Shown here in pieces: positions 1 to 6,435 of a stretch of DNA of 6,435 nucleotides; position 1 is the stretch's first letter; every line of letters begins with the position of its first letter. The notes beneath the pieces were generated by a model. It had not been told where the DNA came from. It saw only the letters and a program-made list of their open reading frames with translations, and ran no database searches. The stretch spans positions 1 to 6,435 of the forward strand of contig JASEGF010000127.1 in NCBI GenBank assembly GCA_030017935.1, read 5' to 3'. A program made the position numbers and the translations under genes. Source of the DNA: Bacteroidales bacterium (lineage in GTDB: Bacteria > Bacteroidota > Bacteroidia > Bacteroidales > DTU049).

Positions 1-45
1 ATAAAATATTAAAATTGACTTTTTAAGGGACGACTATATAAAATA

Positions 46-600
46 ATGCAAATATTTAATAAAACTATAATTTTAACATTTATAACATTTTTATTCATAG
101 TTAAAGCAAGTTTTGCTCAGAATAATGATTCACTTGATATTAAGTGGAATTATAATAAATTGATGGAACCATATTCATTTGATAATGGATTAATAATCAC
201 ACCTCCCCCATATTTTGTTCCTTTTAAGCAAATAGATAAGGAAGGCTTTATGAATCCTCAAATGCTATCAAGTATAGAATTACAAAGGAAAAATAACGTG
301 CCATTCACTATATTAGCTAATCAAATAAAAGAAAATTTGGAAAAACAAAAAATATTTTTGATAAACGAAGAAAAAAATTTAACAAATGACAATAAATCTT
401 GTCTAATTTATGAATTTATTTATAATGCAATGTCATCAAATGGAGAAAGTATAGATTTTCATCAAATAATATTAATAACAGGTGATTATAAACAAAGCAT
501 TATAGCTATAGCTGTATTCCCTGAGATGCATTATAAACTTTTGCATCTTGTTATGAGAGAATCATTATTATCAATAGATTGGAAGGAGTCTGAATTATGA
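46..600 (+). CDS. Small secreted protein, PsbP/Mog1-like family (function unknown)
   Basis: The 184-residue product starts with a clear Sec signal peptide: a lysine at 6, a hydrophobic core at about 7-19, and a likely signal peptidase I site after A24 (ASFA|Q). This supports ATG 46 as the start, although no Shine-Dalgarno sequence precedes it. The mature part, about residues 45-180, follows a pattern I recognise from small Bacteroidota secreted proteins with a PsbP/Mog1-like alpha/beta sandwich: a 'PPPYFVPF' segment, a short run ending in 'SSIEL', a helix around 'ENLEKQK', paired strands (CLIYEFIYN, DFHQIILIT, SIIAIAVFPE), and a final helix before 'SLLSIDW'. That family link comes from remembered patterns, not an alignment, and no catalytic residues are evident. 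The mature protein should be periplasmic; there is no lipobox and no T9SS C-terminal domain. The stop TGA overlaps the next start by 4 bp (ATGA), so the two genes are probably cotranscribed and translationally coupled. Whether a gene lies upstream cannot be told from the first 45 bases. Confidence 0.85.
   Translation: MQIFNKTIILTFITFLFIVKASFAQNNDSLDIKWNYNKLMEPYSFDNGLIITPPPYFVPFKQIDKEGFMNPQMLSSIELQRKNNVPFTILANQIKENLEKQKIFLINEEKNLTNDNKSCLIYEFIYNAMSSNGESIDFHQIILITGDYKQSIIAIAVFPEMHYKLLHLVMRESLLSIDWKESEL
581..588 (+). promoter_or_regulatory. Strong Shine-Dalgarno site for the 597 start
   Basis: GGAAGGAG lies inside the last codons of the upstream gene, 8 nt before ATG 597. It is close to the ideal complement of the 16S 3' end. 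The starts at 46 and 6160 have only A/T-rich leaders, and Bacteroidota genes generally lack such sites. Together with the ATGA overlap it fixes the downstream start and suggests reinitiation or coupled translation. The same bases encode W-K-E-S of the upstream protein, so chance is possible. Confidence 0.6.
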
Positions 601-3392
601 AAAAAATTATATTATTTTTTTTAATTATAATTACATTATTTGCTAATTTTTTAAAGTCGCAAACATATGTTGTAAATCATAATGTAAATTGGGAGTCTCA
701 TAATCAAAATATGTGGGGACCAAACGGTAGTCCTATAACTTTAGATCAAGATATAAATTTTTTTGATGTAGAATTTGGACCATATAATACAACTATTGGG
801 AGCATTTCTGATTTGGGATTTTTAGGTGAATGGGGAGCTGAGCTAGATTTAGATACTTGGTTTAGATTAGGCAGTCATTTAGGAATACACGGTTTCACTA
901 CTGGTTATGTGGATGTTGATTATCCTGTTAGAATTAAAATGACTGTGCCACAAAATAACTCTTTTTGCCCAGGTGATACAGTATCCATACTGTCGCAATA
1001 TGAAATTAGAAGTGGATGGAATTTAGATACCCATTTCCCTAGTGCAGGTGTTATAGGATTATATTTAGACTTTGGATTTAATTTGAATTTAGATGCAACA
1101 ATATGCGCCTACTCATGTTTCGATGTTAGTATTATAGACGTTAATATACCTTATGATACTATACCAATATTAGAATTGAATAGCATAACTGGAGTTTTTA
1201 GTTATCCATGCTTAGATCCTACTTCTTTCCCACCAATTACAATTTGTCATAATCAGGTCTTACCTATTATTTTTAATGTTCCTAGTATTGGCCTTACTGG
1301 TAGTATAACATTACCATATGTAGAAACACATGATTGGAAAGAAGTCGTGAATGCTTGCGAGCAAAATTTATACGCTAAAGGAGATTGTACCTGGATAAGG
1401 TTAGATATCAATGTTATTGATTTGTTATCTACTATTGCTGGCTTCATTCCTCCCCCTACTGGACCTGCAATTCAACAGTTCCTATCATTATTAAATGGAA
1501 GTATAGATATTTCTATTGTTCATATACAATATAGTTTATTCAATGCATTTTTCACTATTAAAAGTACCATGATACAAGAGTTTGCTTTTGAACCCCAAGT
1601 TTGGAATAATCTATCTTTCCCTACTCCAGTAGAATATTTTATCACAGATCCGACATTGAATGATTCTATAATTAATGAAGATATAAGTAATGAAATAAGT
1701 TTTTTGGCTTGTAATGATTTACATTTTAAATGGCCATGTAAGGATTACCCTAGCATGGATATTGGTGTAATGCATAGTTTAACTAATGATTTTACTAATC
1801 ATACCTTTGATAGTATAAGTTTCGATTTTACAATTAGTGCATTGGAATTTTGGATAGAAATTAATATAAGAAGATCTCAAATTTTTGATATAATACCAGA
1901 TTTATGTATAGATATACCTGCTGAGGATAATGATTCTACTGCTGTAGATAGTACCATTTGCATAATACCAACTATATATAATAATTTAACATTACAACCA
2001 ACCAGACTAAGTATTCATATAGGACCATTATTTTCTGAGACTTTCCCATTAGGGCATATTCCAATTACTTGGTTTGATGAAACATGGGAATTAGATGGAT
2101 TTAATGATACTGTTTTCCCTCCTCTTACTATGAATACTAATTGTCCAAATTTATCACAGGAGGATTTAATAATAGATCATATTGCTTGTTATGGTGATAG
2201 TACTGGTAGTGTAACTATAGTAGTGAGCGGTGGACGTCCTCCTTATACTTATTCATGGTCTACAGGTGATACTATAACCACAAATGATACTACTAATACA
2301 ATTAGTAATTTACCTGCTGGATTGTATTATATTACTGTTTATGACCAAAATAATTGTTCTATTACAGATTCAGCAGAACTTATAAATCTATATCCTCCTT
2401 TAATAGTTAATCCTTTTGTTACAAATGTTACTTGCGAAGGGGGTAGTGATGGGAGTATTGTCCTTACAACTAATGGTGGACATCAACCTTATAATTATTT
2501 GTGGACAAATAATGCTTCTGGTCCCATTAATGATAATTTACAGGCGGGTAATTATAGTGTAACTGTAACTGATACTGAAGGATGTGATACCTCATTGGTT
2601 TTCTCAATAATAGAACTTTATCCACTGCCACCAGTTAATATTGTTATATCTCCAGATAAAGGTTGCCAACCATTATTAATTTCAGCTAAGGAAAATAGTT
2701 CTAATCAAGGTCAAACTTATTTATGGAATTTCGGAGATGGTACTTTTAGTACAAATAAATATAATCAACATTTATATAATGATGATGGTACTTATCATAT
2801 TACATGCGAAGTCACATCAGTACATGGGTGCGTTAATTCTCAAAGTGCTAATGTTATTGTTTATCCTAAACCAAATGCCAACTTTTCATATATGCCTGAA
2901 GTGATTGATATTGCCGATAATTTTGTATATTTTGTAAATTATTCTGATAATACATACAATTCCACTTGGGATTTCGGTGATGAAAACATAAGTAATGAAA
3001 CTAATCCTTACCATAGCTATACTGATACTGGTATATATGTCATCACTTTGTATATAACAACGGAGTATGGGTGTATGGATACTACCTATAAATCTATTGT
3101 AGTTGGTGATATTAATACTTTTTATGTTCCTAATGCCTTCTCGCCTGATGGAGATGGAATAAATGATATTTTTATGCCTAAAGCTCAAAATTTATCTTCA
3201 GAGTATTACGAATTTAAAATTTTTGATAGATGGGGTAAAATGTTGTTTAATACTACACAAATAGGCAAAGGATGGGATGGCAAATTTAATGGTGAAAAAT
3301 GTAAACCTGGTGTATATACATATTATATAAAATATTTGAATGAAGAGAATCTAAAATCAGAGAAATGGGGTATGGTAATATTAGTTAGGTAG
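597..3392 (+). CDS. Large secreted modular protein: SprB repeats, PKD domains, T9SS type B sorting domain
   Basis: The 931-residue product is a predicted type IX secretion cargo. Residues 1-21 are a Sec signal peptide (KK, then a hydrophobic core, with likely cleavage at LKS|Q). Residues 22 to about 520 match no domain I recognise. This part is rich in beta-type sequence, holds 12 cysteines, and has a hydrophobic/amphipathic stretch at about 273-325. Two SprB-type repeats follow, at about 523-595 and 604-673, each with a paired Cys (C531/C587, C613/C663) and a PPYTYSW- or QPYNYLW-like core. Two PKD domains follow, at about 680-758 and 762-842, with the WNFGDG motif at 710-715 and WDFGDE at 791-796. 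Residues about 842-931 are the gliding-motility/CHU_C C-terminal domain (TIGR04131/PF13585 type), with PNAFSPDGDGIND at 845-857, FDRWGK ending near 880, and GWDGK at 892-896. This domain is known to direct substrates through the T9SS to the cell surface or medium. The domain order resembles surface adhesins, but binding partner and function are unknown. It shares a 4-bp overlap with the gene before it. The stop is TAG. Confidence 0.93.
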   Translation: MKKIILFFLIIITLFANFLKSQTYVVNHNVNWESHNQNMWGPNGSPITLDQDINFFDVEFGPYNTTIGSISDLGFLGEWGAELDLDTWFRLGSHLGIHGFTTGYVDVDYPVRIKMTVPQNNSFCPGDTVSILSQYEIRSGWNLDTHFPSAGVIGLYLDFGFNLNLDATICAYSCFDVSIIDVNIPYDTIPILELNSITGVFSYPCLDPTSFPPITICHNQVLPIIFNVPSIGLTGSITLPYVETHDWKEVVNACEQNLYAKGDCTWIRLDINVIDLLSTIAGFIPPPTGPAIQQFLSLLNGSIDISIVHIQYSLFNAFFTIKSTMIQEFAFEPQVWNNLSFPTPVEYFITDPTLNDSIINEDISNEISFLACNDLHFKWPCKDYPSMDIGVMHSLTNDFTNHTFDSISFDFTISALEFWIEINIRRSQIFDIIPDLCIDIPAEDNDSTAVDSTICIIPTIYNNLTLQPTRLSIHIGPLFSETFPLGHIPITWFDETWELDGFNDTVFPPLTMNTNCPNLSQEDLIIDHIACYGDSTGSVTIVVSGGRPPYTYSWSTGDTITTNDTTNTISNLPAGLYYITVYDQNNCSITDSAELINLYPPLIVNPFVTNVTCEGGSDGSIVLTTNGGHQPYNYLWTNNASGPINDNLQAGNYSVTVTDTEGCDTSLVFSIIELYPLPPVNIVISPDKGCQPLLISAKENSSNQGQTYLWNFGDGTFSTNKYNQHLYNDDGTYHITCEVTSVHGCVNSQSANVIVYPKPNANFSYMPEVIDIADNFVYFVNYSDNTYNSTWDFGDENISNETNPYHSYTDTGIYVITLYITTEYGCMDTTYKSIVVGDINTFYVPNAFSPDGDGINDIFMPKAQNLSSEYYEFKIFDRWGKMLFNTTQIGKGWDGKFNGEKCKPGVYTYYIKYLNEENLKSEKWGMVILVR

Positions 3393-3451
3393 TCTTATCT
3401 TTTTTAAATCTGAAAGAGTAATATATCTTAAACGTTTTCTACTACCTAGCT
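3383..3451. repeat. 11-bp inverted repeat spanning the end of the large secreted-protein gene
   Basis: The left arm 3383-3393 (AGTTAGGTAGT) and right arm 3441-3451 (ACTACCTAGCT) pair over 11 bp with a single G-T wobble (3385/3449) and no gaps. The spacer is 47 nt. The left arm contains the last codons and TAG stop of the plus-strand gene. Neither strand has a T-run straight after the stem, and the loop is long, so it is not a classical intrinsic terminator. It could still be a 3'-end RNA structure shared by the two convergent transcripts, or chance. I found no convincing terminator in the rest of the 143-bp intergenic region. Confidence 0.35.
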
Positions 3452-3535
3452 CTATTAATACTAAACAATAAGAATAAATGCTGTTTTAAACAAATGCCAT
3501 ATATCATTCGCCCTTAAAATTAATATAAAACTATA

Positions 3536-6160
3536 TTAGTTGATATAATGTTCAATAAAGAAATTATAATAATTGTTTTCGTCATTTTGTTTGAAAAAGA
3601 TTGGATAATTTATAGAACTGATAATGAAAATTTTGCAATCCCCTTTTGTTAGAGTATTTTTAAAATTTTGATTTTCTTTAATATTGCTATAATATTTTAA
3701 TACTTCAGATTTAGATTTAAAATAGCCAATAGATGCTATCATGCGAGTATCATTTAAAAAAGTTACATTCACAGTAAATTTATCAGATGAATATGAATGA
3801 TTGTTAAAATCTGTTATAGCTATTTTCATCTCATTAGCAGTAATTTTTAAAGGATCAAAAGAGATAATAACAAGATTAATATCATCTTCTTTAGGCAAAT
3901 TATATATTGTTTTAGTAGTATTATTAGTATTATTAATCGAATCAGTTGTTTCATTAGCTTTATCAGTATTATCATTAGTTACTTTTTCATTTAATAAAGA
4001 TAATAAATACTTAGATTGAGAAGCCACTTCAGTATTAGGATAAGAATTTATAATATTAGGTAATATATAGAGTAAAGTGTCGCGACTAGTTATATTAGCT
4101 AATGCCAAAGCTTTAATATAGGATAATCTAGCAAGCACTTCCAAATCATGAAACTTTGCAATACCACTATCAGCTAATGCTACAGCTGTAGTATATTCAT
4201 TATTTTGCAAAGCATTTAATGTCTTCATGATATGTTCACTAGCTATGTCTTCCTCAGAAGACACATGTTTATAATATTCAGGATCTAAAACTAAATGAGA
4301 ATAAAAGGAATTAGGATATAACTTTAAAAGACTATCTTTGCAGGCTTGAGCATCAGTATTTCTACCTATCTCAGATGCAGACATGTAACATAAATAGTAT
4401 GCTTCATCAGCTTTTTCATTTTTAGAAAACCTATTATTAAGCTCTTGGAAATAATAAATAGCTTTATCGTATTCTTTTAAATTATTAAAATATATTTTAC
4501 CAACAGTATATAGAGCTGTTTCTATCCGTTTATTAGAATTAGCGAAATCTTCGGGAGTTTTAGGGATATTTTTTAAATAAAATTCAGGTTTAACAGGATC
4601 TGAAGCATTTTTAGAAGAATCAGAAGTTATAAAGGTAGAATCTACAAAGTCATAATCTTCCATTATAGGAGTTTTATTTTTCAAACGCCACAAATCTTCT
4701 AGGGGTCTATTACCCCAACGTTGCTTAAATTCATTTTTACCTATAGTTAAAGTGTTTGTATTATAAAAATACCACTCATTACTGGTAGAAGCAGTATTAT
4801 AAAAGACTGGAGCATTAGCTAACTGCTGTTGTAATTTTTGTTGTTCTTCATGTTTTTTTCGTTGTTCTTCTAATTTATAATTTTGAATCAATTTATCAAT
4901 ATGTGCTAGTAATTCCTGTTCAGATAATTTAGATAGTTTTTGCACAGAATCCTCAAAAGCAATAGTATTGAGAGCAGTAATAAGTTCATTAAGTATAGCT
5001 GCTCTATCTTGATGCTTTTGATAATCTGGAAAATTTTTAGGCATAACTTGGACAGCTGAGTCATAATATGCTTGAGCTTCTTTATATAATCGTTTATTAA
5101 AATAAATATCACCTAATGTTGTATATGTAAGAGCTTTTTGATATTGATTAGTAGAACTATGCTGAGCAGATAATTTAAAATAATCTAAAGCTTGATTTTC
5201 ATTTTTCTGATTCAATTCTATATTAGCAAGAGCATAATAAAGGGCATCTAAATATTCTTTATTTTTAGAATCTTTAATTAATTTTAATATAGATTTTTTA
5301 ATATTTTCGGCTTTACTATTTGTATTTTCTAAACATTGAGCAGCTAATATATTGCCATAAAGAGTCATTTCATAAGGTGGATTTTTTTTAAAAAGAGTAT
5401 TTAGTGTGGCTAAAACTTCTTGATTCTTATTCAATTTATTTAATAATTGAGCTTTAATAAACAATAAACGACATTCAACATTTTTATTTTGTTTATTTGT
5501 AAGAGCCTTGTCAATAGAGGATATAGCTTGTGGATAGTCATTAACCTTAATATAATAATCGGCTTCAACAAGATAAAATAATTTATTAATATTATTATTA
5601 GTAAATCCACTACTTATTCGATCTTTAGCTTGAGCAAGTAAATTTAAAACTTGCCCAGTTTTACCCTCAACCAAATAAGTTATAGCATCCCATAACAAAG
5701 CTTCAGTAGCTTCAGAATTTTTATCAAAATAAACTATAATGTGAGAAAAAATCTCATGAGCACCGGTATAATCTTGCTTTAATAAACGAGCTTTGCCAAT
5801 TATCAAATATGCATCATCTATCCATTTGACATATTCCACACCATTAAAATTCATACTATGTTTGGCAATAACTTTCATCCCTTTTTCTATGGTTCTTTCA
5901 CATAAAGGAGATACAGCAGATAACTGTTGATGATTATCAAAAGTAAAAACTCTTAAAATCTCATTATAATTATCAACATTTTGATTATCAATCAATGTGA
6001 ATGCTTGTTTCAAAGCCTCTTTTCCATTAAAATAAGCATTAAAATGAGCATTCATATTATGGTATGTCCTAGAAGTAAAAGTATTTTTTTTAGTAGAACA
6101 AGCCACCAAAAAAAGGAGTAAGGCAATCACAAAAGGAATAAATTTGCTAAATTTATGCAT
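3536..6160 (-). CDS. porW: Type IX secretion system lipoprotein PorW/SprE (TPR protein)
   Basis: The 874-residue product is an outer-membrane-associated lipoprotein of the T9SS. In Porphyromonas and Flavobacterium, PorW/SprE is needed for secretion and gliding and is thought to link the PorK/N ring to the SprA/Sov translocon. The start at 6160 is supported by a signal sequence with a lipobox, LVAC, and the lipidated C21. Family hallmarks follow: a conserved N-terminal block at 30-46 (SRTYHN...AYFNG), KWIDDAYLIIGKA at about 111-123, and TPR-like helical repeats over about 110-400, the clearest at 343-376. Next come a charged Glu/Gln/Lys-rich coiled-coil segment (420-447), the WYFYN block at 463-467, RWGNRPLEDLWR at 481-492, and another TPR at 547-580. 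An Asn/Thr-rich linker (about 724-754) precedes a C-terminal domain at 760-874. I see no frameshift or missing block, so it appears intact and of normal architecture. It is convergent with the T9SS-cargo gene. No Shine-Dalgarno sequence precedes the ATG. The synonym is sprE. Confidence 0.93.
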   Translation of the reverse strand: MHKFSKFIPFVIALLLFLVACSTKKNTFTSRTYHNMNAHFNAYFNGKEALKQAFTLIDNQNVDNYNEILRVFTFDNHQQLSAVSPLCERTIEKGMKVIAKHSMNFNGVEYVKWIDDAYLIIGKARLLKQDYTGAHEIFSHIIVYFDKNSEATEALLWDAITYLVEGKTGQVLNLLAQAKDRISSGFTNNNINKLFYLVEADYYIKVNDYPQAISSIDKALTNKQNKNVECRLLFIKAQLLNKLNKNQEVLATLNTLFKKNPPYEMTLYGNILAAQCLENTNSKAENIKKSILKLIKDSKNKEYLDALYYALANIELNQKNENQALDYFKLSAQHSSTNQYQKALTYTTLGDIYFNKRLYKEAQAYYDSAVQVMPKNFPDYQKHQDRAAILNELITALNTIAFEDSVQKLSKLSEQELLAHIDKLIQNYKLEEQRKKHEEQQKLQQQLANAPVFYNTASTSNEWYFYNTNTLTIGKNEFKQRWGNRPLEDLWRLKNKTPIMEDYDFVDSTFITSDSSKNASDPVKPEFYLKNIPKTPEDFANSNKRIETALYTVGKIYFNNLKEYDKAIYYFQELNNRFSKNEKADEAYYLCYMSASEIGRNTDAQACKDSLLKLYPNSFYSHLVLDPEYYKHVSSEEDIASEHIMKTLNALQNNEYTTAVALADSGIAKFHDLEVLARLSYIKALALANITSRDTLLYILPNIINSYPNTEVASQSKYLLSLLNEKVTNDNTDKANETTDSINNTNNTTKTIYNLPKEDDINLVIISFDPLKITANEMKIAITDFNNHSYSSDKFTVNVTFLNDTRMIASIGYFKSKSEVLKYYSNIKENQNFKNTLTKGDCKIFIISSINYPIFFKQNDENNYYNFFIEHYIN

Positions 6161-6231
6161 TTATAAAAGATTAAATAAAATAATTAACGAATTTCAAGCA
6201 AAATTAATATATTTTGAATAAATGATACACG

Positions 6232-6255
6232 AAAAAATAGGAATTGAAATTTTTT
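6232..6255. terminator. A/T-only hairpin at the transposase stop, possible weak terminator
   Basis: AAAAAAT (6232-6238) and ATTTTTT (6249-6255) form a perfect 7-bp inverted repeat around a 10-nt loop. Read on the minus strand it overlaps the transposase stop codon and its 3' arm is a run of six T. An all-A/T stem is weak, so it may let transcription from the insertion sequence continue into porW. Confidence 0.25.
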
Positions 6256-6435
6256 ATGTTAGGTTTTCTATTGGTTTATTTCTAAGCTTTATGTATTCAT
6301 ACCATGCACACCTATCCGACGACGCTAAATTCAACATCCTCCCCACATCCTCTATTAATTTATTTAATAAATACTTGTGTTTCACTATATACCACATTAT
6401 ATAACTCTGTAAATACTTCGTAGCTACTCCTCTGA
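6254..6435 (-). CDS. IS1595-like transposase, C-terminal fragment (cut by window edge)
   Basis: The minus strand is open from the right edge to a TAA at 6254-6256, giving 59 residues and no start, so only the C-terminus is visible. The first visible residues, RGVATKYLQSYIMWY, resemble the 'GVATKYLxxYLxW' segment near the end of the DDE (ISXO2-like) domain in IS1595-family transposases. There it follows the last catalytic region and precedes a short helical tail. The tail here (LIEDV...CAWYEYIKLRN) is consistent with that tail. The catalytic residues lie outside the window. This fragment is richer in G and C than neighbouring genes (for example around 6306-6345), which fits a mobile gene. It lies 93 bp upstream of porW on the same strand. 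The family call rests on a short recognised motif. A plus-strand open frame over the same bases is judged a shadow. Confidence 0.6.
   Translation of the reverse strand, partial: RGVATKYLQSYIMWYIVKHKYLLNKLIEDVGRMLNLASSDRCAWYEYIKLRNKPIENLT
6254..6435 (-). mobile_element. Edge of an IS1595-family insertion sequence, boundary not resolved
   Basis: The transposase fragment implies that an insertion sequence enters the window from the right. Its left terminus must lie between the porW start and the transposase stop (6161-6253). The inverted repeat and the target duplication cannot be placed, because the other end of the element is outside the window. The listed span covers only the coding part; the true edge is probably a few tens of bases further left. 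Confidence 0.5.

Noticed and set aside
15..40. TTGACT and TATATA before the first gene as a sigma-70-like promoter
   Set aside because: The spacing is only 14 nt and the second box nearly touches the start codon. Bacteroidota housekeeping promoters do not use this consensus.
1253..1447. Minus-strand 64-residue open frame inside the large secreted-protein gene
   Set aside because: It is antisense to a continuous, well-supported coding region and has no recognisable features.
2163..3120. Direct DNA repeats across the SprB and PKD modules
   Set aside because: The repeats are visible at protein level only. The nucleotide sequences have diverged, so this is old domain duplication and not a recent DNA repeat or CRISPR-like array.
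2886..3188. Minus-strand 100-residue open frame inside the large secreted-protein gene
   Set aside because: It is antisense to the second PKD domain and the start of the sorting domain; the Ile-rich translation is a shadow.
3801..4019. Plus-strand 72-residue hydrophobic open frame inside porW
   Set aside because: It is antisense to a low-complexity Asn/Thr-rich part of porW. The Leu/Val-rich translation is simply the reverse reading of that tract.
4906..5112. Minus-strand 68-residue open frame inside porW
   Set aside because: It is an out-of-frame shadow of porW coding sequence, Leu/Ile/Lys-rich with no family pattern.
6175..6202. Bacteroidota-type promoter for porW on the minus strand: TTTG at 6202-6199 and TATTTTAT at 6182-6175
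   Set aside because: The downstream box matches TAnnTTTG only in part and the 16-nt spacing is shorter than the usual 19 or so. In such A/T-rich DNA this is too weak to annotate.
6222..6404. Plus-strand 60-residue open frame at the right edge
   Set aside because: It lies antisense to the transposase fragment, whose motif is recognisable. Its own translation shows no family pattern, and its start overlaps the probable element edge.

Overview
The window looks like an AT-rich (visibly well under 35% GC) Bacteroidota chromosome segment. Three things point there. The large minus-strand gene carries the hallmarks of the type IX secretion system (T9SS) lipoprotein PorW/SprE. The large plus-strand gene ends in a gliding-motility/CHU_C type C-terminal domain, the sorting signal read by the T9SS. 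The starts of two of the three complete genes lack a Shine-Dalgarno sequence, as is usual in this phylum. TGA, TAG and TAA are each used once as a stop among the complete genes, and tryptophan is TGG, so the standard bacterial code fits.

Layout. Positions 46-600 (+) encode a small secreted protein that resembles the PsbP/Mog1-like proteins of Bacteroidota. It overlaps by 4 bp (ATGA) a long secreted modular protein at 597-3392 (+): signal peptide, about 500 residues of unassigned cysteine-containing sequence, two SprB-type repeats, two PKD domains and a T9SS type B sorting domain. A 143-bp convergent intergenic region (3393-3535) holds the far arm of an 11-bp inverted repeat whose near arm covers the stop of the large gene. 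Positions 3536-6160 (-) encode PorW/SprE. A 93-bp gap upstream of porW leads to the C-terminal 59 codons of an IS1595-like transposase (6254-6435, -). It runs off the right edge and has no start codon in the window.

How the parts relate. The 597-3392 product is predicted to be exported by Sec and then carried across the outer membrane by the T9SS, of which PorW/SprE is an essential envelope part. The window therefore pairs a probable T9SS cargo with a T9SS component, in convergent orientation and so not in one operon. The insertion sequence lies directly upstream of porW on the same strand and may have altered its promoter. I see no CRISPR array, tRNA, rRNA or defence system. The least explained parts are the N-terminal half of the large secreted protein and its tight coupling to the small secreted protein.
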